34,885 bases of DNA, taken from Rhodanobacter denitrificans (GTDB taxonomy: Bacteria > Pseudomonadota > Gammaproteobacteria > Xanthomonadales > Rhodanobacteraceae). Location: NCBI GenBank assembly GCA_003241385.1, contig QFPO01000025.1:1-34885 (forward strand), written 5' to 3'. Of the stretch, positions 6,500 to 13,136 are shown in pieces. A model generated the notes under the pieces. The model searched no databases. It was not told where the DNA came from and was given only the letters and a program-made list of their open reading frames with translations. The stretch's first letter is position 1. Each line of letters opens with the position of its first letter. Position numbers and translations under genes: made by a program.

Positions 6500-8926
6500 A
6501 TGAGCCGCCCGACCTACCGCTTCGCCGCCTTCGAACTGGACAGTGCCGCGCGCGAGCTGCGGCAGGACGGCGAGCTGGTCGTGGTCTCGCCGAAGATCTT
6601 CGACTGTCTGGTCTGGCTGATCGAGCACCGCGACCGCGCGGTCGGCCGTGACGAGCTGATCGCAGCCGTCTGGGGACGCGCCGACGTCGCCGATGCCCAG
6701 CTCGGTCAGCTGATGCGCAAGCTGCGCCGGATCATCGGCGACGACGGCGACGGCCAGACGATCATCCGCACGGTGCCGCGCTTCGGCTATCGCTGGATCG
6801 CGGCGACGGCCGTGCTCGATGCCGCAACCGAGCCGCCGGACGCGCCGGTCGCCGAGACGCCGCCGGTGACCGCCGTGCAGGCGCCGCCCGGTGCGGCGTC
6901 GGCACCGGCACGTACCGACGCGGCCTCGACGCCGCACCGGGCGCCGACCTCCGCGCCGGCACGGCGGCGTCCTTGGCCGGCGCTGGCGCTCGTGCTGGTC
7001 GTGCTGCTGGTCGCGGCGATCGGCGCACAGCGCTGGTTCGCACGCGCACCGCTCGCCCCCGTGCTGCCGGGCGCCGAAGAAGCGATCGCGATCCTGCCGG
7101 TCGAGGTCGGCGCCGGCATCGACAGCGAATGGGCCTGGCTGCGGCTCGGCCTGATGGACCTGGTCGCCAACCATCTGCGCCGCGCCGGCCTGGTCGTCGT
7201 ACCGAGCGCGAATGTCGTCGCGCTGGTCCGCAACGAGGGCACGCCGGCCCTCGAGGCGCGCCGCGTCCACGACGCGACCGGCGCCGACAGCCTGATCACC
7301 GGCGGCGCCGAGCGCATCGCCAACGGTTGGGTCGTGCGGCTGCAGTGGCGCCGCGACGAGACGGTCCTGCGCGAGGTCGAAGGCCGCGACATCGACGCCG
7401 CCGGCGCCGCGCGCCAGGCCGGCGACCGCCTGCTCGGCTGGCTGCAGCGGCGCGCGCCGGCGCCGCCGCCGGGCGCCGACGCGGTGCCGGCGCAATGGCT
7501 GCAGCGCATCGACGCCGCCCTGCTCGACCAGGACGTTGCGACCGCGCGCAGTCTGATCGAGCAGGCGCCATCCGAGCTGCAGGGTTCCTCGGCGCTGCTG
7601 CTGCGGCAGGCCGACCTCGACGTCGCCGCCGAGCGCAACGACGAGGCCTACGCCGCCTACGCCGAACTGCTGCGCCGGTTTCCGGACCGCGAGAGCGATC
7701 CGGTCATGCGCGCCCGCGCGCTGATGGGCATCTCCGGCCCGCTCGCGCAGCGCGGCGATCTGGCCGGTGCGCAGCGCGAACTCGGCGAAGCGATCACGCT
7801 GCTGCAGGACCTCAACCAGCCCGACCTGCTCGGCGAGTCGCTGGCCGGACGCGCGACGCTGCGCATGGTGCAGGGCGACTACGACCGCGCCGACTCGGAT
7901 TTCTCGCAAGGCCGCATCGCGCTCGAGCTCGGCGGCGACACGCTGCGCCTGGCACGGCTCGAGGGCCAGCAGGCCAATCTGCTGGCATTGCGCAACCGGC
8001 ACGCCGAGGCGCTCGCGGTCTGGGATCGCGTGGCCGACCGCTTCGAGCGCTTCGGCGACGCCAGGAACGTCGTCGACGCGCTCGGCAATGCCGGTGTCGA
8101 ACGGCTCGCGCTGCTCGAGTCGGCCGCCGCGCTGGCGACGATCGAGCGCGCGCGGCCATGGCTGGCGCGCATCGAGGACGGCGCGCTGACGCGCGTGATC
8201 TTCGACTACGCGCAGGCGCGCGTGCTCGCGCGCAACGGCCGCGACGGCCAGGCACGCGGCCTGCTCGAACCGATTCTCGACCAGCCGGCCGCCGTGCCGG
8301 TGCTCGGCCTCGCGCTGGCGGTGCGCATCGAACTGGCGCAGCTCGAGCTGGCGCACGGCAATCCGGTGCGCGCGGTGCGCCTGATCGACGAGGAGGCCGC
8401 GCTCGACGAGCCGGCGCTGGCGACGCCGCTGTATGCGCGGCTGCGCGCCGCCGGCTGGTTGACGCGCGTGCGCGCGCTGCGTGCCGCCGGCCAGGACGCA
8501 CGCGCGCAGCAGGCGGTGCAGCGCTTCACGGCGCTGGCCGAGCGCGGCGGCGAGCCGGACATGCACATCCACGCGCTGCTGGCCGCGGCCGAGCAGGACT
8601 GGGCGGCCGGACGGCGCGAAACCGCCGCGCCGATCTACGAGGCCGCGCTGCGCGAGGCCAATCGCAACGGCGCGCCGGCCGACGTCGCCGAAGTCGTGGT
8701 CTCTTACGGCGGCGCCCTGATCGGCGCCGGCGATCAGGAACAGGCCGCCGCCGTGGTCGGCCAGGTCGCGCGCTGGGCCGCGCAGGATTTCGACTGCGCG
8801 CTGATCCAGGCGCGCCTCTACGCCGCGCTCGGCCAGACCGACGCGCTCGCCGCCGCGCTGGCGCGCGCACGCAGCCTGGCCGGCGAACGCAGCGTGTCGA
8901 TCGCGAGCGTCACGGCACCGCCGTGA
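6500..8926 (+). CDS. CadC-like membrane winged-helix regulator with TPRs
   Basis: An 808-residue one-component regulator. Residues 1-100 are an OmpR/PhoB-type winged helix (SPKIFDCLVWLIEH, then a recognition region, ending in TVPRFGYRWIA). A Pro/Ala-rich linker (about 105-155) leads to one membrane helix at about 158-176. Next comes a periplasmic domain of roughly 150 residues that resembles the TolB/FlgO-type sensor seen in this class, and then a long helical region with repeated Ala/Leu/Arg pairs, read as tetratricopeptide repeats, to the end. The layout says a DNA-binding domain in the cytoplasm is linked directly to an outside sensor. The signal and targets cannot be told from sequence. 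The start fits a leaderless promoter just upstream. Confidence 0.88.
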   Translation: MSRPTYRFAAFELDSAARELRQDGELVVVSPKIFDCLVWLIEHRDRAVGRDELIAAVWGRADVADAQLGQLMRKLRRIIGDDGDGQTIIRTVPRFGYRWIAATAVLDAATEPPDAPVAETPPVTAVQAPPGAASAPARTDAASTPHRAPTSAPARRRPWPALALVLVVLLVAAIGAQRWFARAPLAPVLPGAEEAIAILPVEVGAGIDSEWAWLRLGLMDLVANHLRRAGLVVVPSANVVALVRNEGTPALEARRVHDATGADSLITGGAERIANGWVVRLQWRRDETVLREVEGRDIDAAGAARQAGDRLLGWLQRRAPAPPPGADAVPAQWLQRIDAALLDQDVATARSLIEQAPSELQGSSALLLRQADLDVAAERNDEAYAAYAELLRRFPDRESDPVMRARALMGISGPLAQRGDLAGAQRELGEAITLLQDLNQPDLLGESLAGRATLRMVQGDYDRADSDFSQGRIALELGGDTLRLARLEGQQANLLALRNRHAEALAVWDRVADRFERFGDARNVVDALGNAGVERLALLESAAALATIERARPWLARIEDGALTRVIFDYAQARVLARNGRDGQARGLLEPILDQPAAVPVLGLALAVRIELAQLELAHGNPVRAVRLIDEEAALDEPALATPLYARLRAAGWLTRVRALRAAGQDARAQQAVQRFTALAERGGEPDMHIHALLAAAEQDWAAGRRETAAPIYEAALREANRNGAPADVAEVVVSYGGALIGAGDQEQAAAVVGQVARWAAQDFDCALIQARLYAALGQTDALAAALARARSLAGERSVSIASVTAPP

Positions 8927-9238
8927 GCGGCGTCGATACGGGTGTCGGACGCCGTCATCGGAAACGGCAGGCAGCAGCAGGCGCATCCGGACGCCGGCAC
9001 AGAGGGATGATGCGAGTCTGGCCGAGAACGTGATGGCCCGTGCGCGATGAGCACCGGCCTCTTCCAATCGGATTCCGGTGACGCGATGCGCTGTCGCCGC
9101 GAGACCGGACCAACGGCGTTCTTGCGAAATGACCGGCCGGACCGTGAACCGGCTCCGGCCTCCGGCGCCGCGACGACCAAGCCGCGCGCGGCGCGAGGCC
9201 CGGCGACGATGCAGGTCCGCGCGCCGTGACTGCCGAGC
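8927..9238. other. Gap between convergent genes, no gene seen
   Basis: This 312-base stretch separates the + strand regulator from the - strand anti-sigma gene. Short frames in it lack family features and biased codon use. A weak hairpin (arms CGGCGTC 8928-8934 and GACGCCG 8948-8954) follows the regulator's stop but has no U tract. Nothing else is recognised. Confidence 0.6.
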
Positions 9239-9691
9239 TCAGTGCCGCAGCGAGCGCCGCGCCTGCCGGCGCGGCAGCAGGCCGATCAACCACGAGCAGC
9301 CGACGCAGGCTGCCAACGCGACGCCCAGACGCAGCGTGCCCGGCGGCAGCGGCGAGGCCTGTTCGGCAAGGATACGCAGCCATTCGGCGCCCTGTTCGAG
9401 TCCCTGCGCCAAGGCGGCCGCGCCCAAGGCGATGCCGAGCACGGCGCCGAGCAGCCGCTCCAGGCGCGTATCGACCGTGCGCGTGGCGGCGGCCGGTGCC
9501 GCGAGGCGCGCGACTCCGGCCGCGAAATCGGCCGGCAGCGGCGACAGCGGCGGTTCGCGCAGCGCGCGCAGCAGGCGGCGGTCGGCCAGCGCGGCCGCAT
9601 CCGGTTCGTCGCGGCGGACGTGTGCGGCGCGCAACGCCTGCTCCTGCAGCTGCCAGGCGCGTTCGTCGACGATGGGCGTGGGGGTGGTCAT
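9239..9691 (-). CDS. Membrane anti-sigma factor candidate
   Basis: A 150-residue protein whose ATG overlaps the stop of the ECF sigma gene (ATGA at 9691-9688), so the two are translationally coupled. Residues 1-75 are soluble and charged, with a segment PLPADFAAGVARL like the sigma-binding region of many Xanthomonadal anti-sigma proteins. Two hydrophobic segments follow, at about 83-101 and 122-141, and the protein ends in an Arg-rich tail. No zinc-binding His-x3-Cys-x2-Cys motif is present, so it is not a ZAS-type anti-sigma. The role is inferred from position and layout and not from a specific match. Confidence 0.7.
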   Translation of the reverse strand: MTTPTPIVDERAWQLQEQALRAAHVRRDEPDAAALADRRLLRALREPPLSPLPADFAAGVARLAAPAAATRTVDTRLERLLGAVLGIALGAAALAQGLEQGAEWLRILAEQASPLPPGTLRLGVALAACVGCSWLIGLLPRRQARRSLRH

Positions 9692-10287
9692 ACGGGCACT
9701 CCGATGCGCGGTTCCAGTATCGCGCGCAGGTGTTTACGGCTGCGGAACAGATGACTCTTGATCGTACCTTCGGCGAGGCCGGTCATCACGGCGATCTCGC
9801 CGATCGGGACCTCGTCGAGGTGGTACAGCGTCAGCAGGGTGCGCTGCAGCGGCGGCAGCGCCTCGATCGCCGCGTGCAGCAAGGTCTGCGCCTCGTCCTC
9901 GGCGCAGGCGGCCTCCAGGTCGAAGTCCTGCCCGACCGACTCGGCCAGCGTCATGCCGTCGGCGCCGTCGGCCGCCTCGGCCAGCGGAATGCGCCGGCGT
10001 TCGAGATGGCGCTTGGCGACCGAGTAGGCGACCTGGCCGATCCAGGCCTTGAGCGGGCTCTCGCTGCGGTACTGATGCAGATAGCGGTGCACGCGCAGGA
10101 ACGCCTCCTGGCACAGCTCGCGCGTGTCCTCCGGATGGCGCACCATGCGGTCGACGATGTGCCAGCACAGGCCCTGGTACTGGCGCACCAGGCGTTCGAA
10201 CGCGCCGGGCGCGCCGGCCAGCACGGCCTGCACGAGGGCAGCGTCGGCATCGGCGGACGGGGATATGGGAAGGTGCGCATCGGTCAT
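9688..10287 (-). CDS. ECF RNA polymerase sigma factor
   Basis: A 199-residue sigma-70 family factor with region 2 (about 28-98, including DTRELCQEAFLRVHRYL and a WIGQVAYSVAKRHL stretch) and region 4 (about 138-190: LPPLQRTLLTLYHLDEV, then IGEIAVMTGLAEGTIKSHLFRSR, the -35 binding helix-turn-helix). Regions 1.1 and 3 are absent, as expected of ECF factors. It is co-translated with a membrane protein that probably holds it inactive. A promoter-like element starts 12 bases before the ATG and has an exact counterpart pointing the other way, which suggests that it transcribes its own gene and the divergent operon. The mRNA leader would be only a few bases. Confidence 0.92.
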   Translation of the reverse strand: MTDAHLPISPSADADAALVQAVLAGAPGAFERLVRQYQGLCWHIVDRMVRHPEDTRELCQEAFLRVHRYLHQYRSESPLKAWIGQVAYSVAKRHLERRRIPLAEAADGADGMTLAESVGQDFDLEAACAEDEAQTLLHAAIEALPPLQRTLLTLYHLDEVPIGEIAVMTGLAEGTIKSHLFRSRKHLRAILEPRIGVPV

Positions 10288-10298
10288 CGCCGCTCAGG

Positions 10299-10325
10299 GA
10301 TACGCCCGGGGCGGGATCGGTTGCA
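10299..10325 (-). promoter_or_regulatory. ECF-type promoter for the sigma operon
   Basis: On the minus strand, TGCAACC (10325-10319), 15 bases, then GTATC (10303-10299). It is the mirror of the element at 10336-10362, and the two -35 parts form one palindrome at 10318-10343 (CGGTTGCA... TGCAACCG). The proposed -10 ends 11 bases before the sigma gene's ATG. Confidence 0.6.
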
Positions 10326-10335
10326 AGCGATTCGC

Positions 10336-10362
10336 TGCAACCGGTCGCGCGGCTCGGGTATC
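10336..10362 (+). promoter_or_regulatory. ECF-type promoter for the membrane protein/hydrolase operon
   Basis: TGCAACC (10336-10342), 15 bases, then GTATC (10358-10362), identical in parts and spacing to the minus-strand element. A transcript starting near 10370 would have a leader of about 27 bases with GAGGT (10385-10389) before ATG 10397. Confidence 0.6.
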
Positions 10363-10396
10363 TCCTGCTGCGCACCCACCATCACGAGGTCTCCGC

Positions 10397-10726
10397 ATGA
10401 ATCTGGAAGTCTTCATCCCGATCAGCCTGTTCGTCTGCATCACCTATGCGATCAAGGCCGTGGTCGACGCGCGCACCCGGCGCCGCATCATCGATGCCAG
10501 CGCCTCGCAGGACTTGATCCGCTCGATGCTCGAGGGCGACGAGCTGCAGCGCCGCCACGCGGCGCTGCGCTGGGGCGTCGTACTGCTGACGCTGGCGATC
10601 GGCTTCGCGATCATCGAGTACAAGGCCTGGTCCGACCTGACCCCCGGCGTCTTCGCGATCCTGCTGGCCGCCACCGGCATCGGCAATCTCGCCTACTACG
10701 CGATCGCACGCTGGTCGAACCGGTGA
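10397..10726 (+). CDS. Small membrane protein in an ECF sigma locus
   Basis: A 109-residue protein with three hydrophobic stretches: residues 3-20, about 55-73 and about 80-100. Between the first two is a charged loop rich in Arg, Asp and Glu (ARTRRRIIDAS... SMLEGDELQRRH). This layout resembles small DUF6249-like membrane proteins often found beside ECF sigma factors in this order, but the match is by architecture only. GAGGT lies 7 bases before the ATG. The next gene starts with GTG overlapping this stop codon (GTGA), so both should be made together from the ECF-type promoter. The function is unknown; a role in the envelope response sensed by the sigma factor is inferred. Confidence 0.8.
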   Translation: MNLEVFIPISLFVCITYAIKAVVDARTRRRIIDASASQDLIRSMLEGDELQRRHAALRWGVVLLTLAIGFAIIEYKAWSDLTPGVFAILLAATGIGNLAYYAIARWSNR

Positions 10727-12456
10727 TCGGCCGCGTGCGCGCCGCGTCTTTCAGGCGTTCGCCGACGCGTCTTGGCCGCCGCCGACAGTGCCACGCCGGG
10801 CGCCCGGCGCTGCTGGCCCTGCTGTGCCTGCCGTTCGCCGCGACGGCCGGCGCGGCGGCGCCGGCCCCGGCCGAGGTCGCCGCCTACGCCGAGCGCGTGA
10901 TGCGCGAGGCGGTGCCCGATCCGGACGGGCCGGGCCTGGCGGTCCTGGTCGCGCGCGGCGAAGAGGTGCTCTATCGCGGTGCACGCGGACGCGCCAGCAT
11001 CGAACTCGGCGTCGCGCTGTCGCCCGATCACGTGATGCGGATCGGTTCGGTCACCAAGCAGTTCGCGGCGGCCGCACTGCTGAAACTGGTCGACGAAGGC
11101 CGCGCCGCGCTCGACGATCCGCTCGCCAAGTATCTGCCGGACTATCCGAACGCGCAGGCGATCACGCTGCACCAGCTGCTCGACCACACCGCCGGCATCG
11201 CCAACTACACCGACCTGCCCGGCTACATGGACGGGCCGATCCGGCGCGACCTGACGACGGCCGAGCTGGTCACGGTGTTCGCGAACGAAAAGCCGATGTT
11301 CGCGCCCGGCCAACGCTGGGCCTACAGCAACTCCGGCTACGTACTGGTCGGTGCGGTCATCGAGGCGATCACCGGCAAGCGCTGGCATGCCTACCTCGGC
11401 GAGGCCGTGCTCGAACCGGCCGGTCTGGCCCATACGCGCTACGGCGCCGACACGGCGGTGATCGACGGCTTCGCCGACGGCTACAGCCTGACCGGCGGCC
11501 CGGTCTCGCGCGCGGCCGCGATCAGCATGACCCAGCCGCATGCGGCCGGCGCGCTGGTCTCGACGCTCGATGACCTGTGGCGCTGGAACCTCGCGCTGCA
11601 TCGCGGCCACGTGCTCAGCCAGGCCAGCTACACACGCATGATCACGCCGACCGGTGCCGCGGCGAAGGCCGACACGCCGTACGGCTACGGCATCGCACGC
11701 GGCACGCTGCGCGGGCGGCCGACGCTGAGCCACGACGGCGGCATTCCGGGTTTCCTGTCGAAGCTGACCTGGCTGCCCGAGCAGCAGCTGACCGTGGTCA
11801 GCCTGCGCAATGCCGACGGCGCGCCGGTACCGCCGGCCGAGCGGCGCATCGCCGCGTTCGCGCTCGGCGATCCGTATCCGGACCCGACGCCGGTCGCGGT
11901 CGACGCGGATGCGCTGCGCGCGCTCGAGGGCGTCTATCGCAAGGACGCGCGCGACAGCCGCGTGCTGCGTGTCGTCGACGGCGCGCTGACCTCGCAGCGC
12001 GAAGGCGGACGGCCGTACCGGCTGATCGCCGTCGCCGGAGACCGCTTCGTGTTCGAAGGCTCGCTGAGCCATCTGGAACCGGTGCGCGACCGCCGCGGCC
12101 GCGTGACCGGCCTGGTCTTCCACCCGGAGGGCGAGGCCGGCGAGCGCTGGCAGCGCAGCGGCGACCTGCCGCCGGGACGCGTCGCGATCGAACTGCCGCG
12201 CGCGGCGCTGGAACGCCTGGTCGGCGACTACGCCTCGCCGCAGCTGACGATCAAGGTGTTCCTCGACGAGGCCGGCGTGCTGCACGCGCAGGTGCCGGGC
12301 CAGCCGGCGTTCGCGCTGAAGGCCGAGAGCGCCGAGCGCCTGTTCATCGCCGAGGTCGACGCGACGCTGACGTTCGACGCCGGCTCCGCCCCGGCTGCCC
12401 GCGTCACGCTGAAACAGGGCCCGGCCGAGATTCCGCTCGAGCGCAGGCGGCCCTGA
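10723..12456 (+). CDS. Serine hydrolase, class C beta-lactamase fold
   Basis: A 577-residue exported hydrolase. The catalytic motifs of the class C beta-lactamase/DD-peptidase fold are present: Ser-Val-Thr-Lys (109-112) with nucleophile Ser109, Tyr-Ser-Asn (201-203), and His-Asp-Gly (337-339) as the third motif. After about residue 395 a second domain of about 180 residues, probably a beta-barrel, follows, as in many peptidase-like members. No ATG fits, so GTG 10723 is chosen: it overlaps the previous stop and precedes an Arg-rich stretch and a Leu/Ala core (28-45) that reads as a signal peptide. GTG 10735 is an alternative. The substrate is unknown; esterase, peptidase or cell-wall roles are all possible. 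Confidence 0.85.
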   Translation: MIGRVRAASFRRSPTRLGRRRQCHAGRPALLALLCLPFAATAGAAAPAPAEVAAYAERVMREAVPDPDGPGLAVLVARGEEVLYRGARGRASIELGVALSPDHVMRIGSVTKQFAAAALLKLVDEGRAALDDPLAKYLPDYPNAQAITLHQLLDHTAGIANYTDLPGYMDGPIRRDLTTAELVTVFANEKPMFAPGQRWAYSNSGYVLVGAVIEAITGKRWHAYLGEAVLEPAGLAHTRYGADTAVIDGFADGYSLTGGPVSRAAAISMTQPHAAGALVSTLDDLWRWNLALHRGHVLSQASYTRMITPTGAAAKADTPYGYGIARGTLRGRPTLSHDGGIPGFLSKLTWLPEQQLTVVSLRNADGAPVPPAERRIAAFALGDPYPDPTPVAVDADALRALEGVYRKDARDSRVLRVVDGALTSQREGGRPYRLIAVAGDRFVFEGSLSHLEPVRDRRGRVTGLVFHPEGEAGERWQRSGDLPPGRVAIELPRAALERLVGDYASPQLTIKVFLDEAGVLHAQVPGQPAFALKAESAERLFIAEVDATLTFDAGSAPAARVTLKQGPAEIPLERRRP

Positions 12457-12540
12457 GAGCGGCGCGATGCGCGTGTTCGGCGTGCGCGGTCGCCCGCCGC
12501 GGATCCGCGGCGCGATCGATCATCGTACGACGCTGCGCCA

Positions 12541-12565
12541 CGGCCGCCGCGCGATGCGGCGGCCG
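12541..12565 (-). terminator. Strong hairpin past tRNA-Leu, no U tract
   Basis: Perfect 10-bp arms CGGCCGCCGC and GCGGCGGCCG around a 5-base loop, 11 bases past the CCA end of tRNA-Leu. There is no T run, so intrinsic termination is uncertain. It may instead block 3' trimming or act on the convergent hydrolase transcript. Confidence 0.4.
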
Positions 12566-12576
12566 GAGTGTCGGAA

Positions 12577-12890
12577 TGGTGCCCGAGGCCGGAATCGAAC
12601 CGGCACGACCGTGAGGTCGAGGGATTTTCTTGCCACTTCGGCTTTCGCCGCCGCCCGGCTCGCGCAGGACGTTCGTGGTCTGGAGCACGCCTTCACCATC
12701 GCCTCGCGGCCTTAGGTGCCCGCCGTCTGCTCTCTACACCTTCCCGCACGATTGCGCGGGCTTGGCTCGGCGTCGGCTCGGCCTGATCGGCCAGGGCGTT
12801 CACCGAGTTTGACGGGTGCCACCTGGGCGGTTTCCCGCGCAGGGCTCAAGTCTTCAAGTCCCTTGTGTCTACCAGTTTCACCACTCGGGC
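12577..12890 (-). tRNA. tRNA-Leu(TAA) split by a group I intron
   Basis: The gene has two exons on the minus strand. The 5' exon is 12890-12856 (35 nt, beginning GCCCGAG and ending AGGGACTT). The 3' exon is 12628-12577 (52 nt, beginning AAAATCCCT and ending with encoded CCA). Joined, they form an 87-nt class II tRNA: acceptor stem GCCCGAG/CTCGGGC, D-arm with AACTGGTAGAC, anticodon stem AGGGA/TCCCT, 7-base loop CTTAAAA with anticodon TAA, a long variable arm (ACC-TCAC-GGT), and T-arm GCCGG-TTCGATT-CCGGC. A 227-nt intron interrupts it between U34 and A35. The tRNA reads UUA codons, which should be rare at this GC content. TAAAGT at 12945-12940 is a weak candidate -10. Confidence 0.95.
12629..12855 (-). 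ncRNA. Group I intron (IC3 type) in tRNA-Leu(UAA)
   Basis: A 227-nt intron. Numbering from its 5' end, P1 pairs exon GGGACUU with GAGCCC (9-14), with a U-G pair at the splice site. P2 (14-21/26-33) has a GAAA loop. P3 pairs CCGUC (41-45) with GACGG (129-133). P4 pairs CUCGGU with GCCGAG. P6a is CCCGCGC-AAUC-GUGCGGG. P7, the guanosine-binding helix, pairs GAGCA (124-128) with UGCUC (169-173). P9 is CGGC-GAAA-GCCG (206-217). The last base is G227, the expected omega-G. Stretches such as GAGCCAAGC, GAAGGUGUAGAGA and CACCUAAGG match the Azoarcus tRNA-Ile intron as I remember it. It is too short for a homing endonuclease gene. Confidence 0.95.
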
Positions 12891-13136
12891 GCGATTGCGG
12901 CCGACCGGTCCGAACCGGCGCGACCGCGAGCCGCAGCGGACTTTACCTCGGCGGGACCGCGCGGCGATACGCAGACTCCTTTCCGCGCATCGCCACGTCG
13001 CGCACGCCGACGCACAATCAACGACTTGCCGGCAACGGCCATCGATCGACCATGCAGCGGCGCGGCATCGCGCCGGCCGCTCGCATCCAATGCGCGGCCC
13101 CTTCCCCGTTTCGCGCCGCTCGCCCGAGGTCATCGC

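Noticed and set aside
5420..9067. 1215-codon minus-strand frame opposite the DUF1684 and regulator genes
   Set aside because: Shadow of two well-supported + strand genes; the product is low in sequence complexity.
9226..10722. Long N-terminal extension of the serine hydrolase frame
   Set aside because: The part before 10723 lies opposite the sigma and anti-sigma genes and is Arg-rich; GTG 10723 gives a signal peptide and coupled start.
12629..12855. Homing endonuclease gene in the intron
   Set aside because: Only 227 nt, no meaningful frame and no LAGLIDADG or HNH motif.
12541..12900. tRNA-Leu fragment read as a broken tRNA gene
   Set aside because: Both halves are complete and join to a perfect tRNA, and the insert folds as a group I intron, so it is split and not broken.
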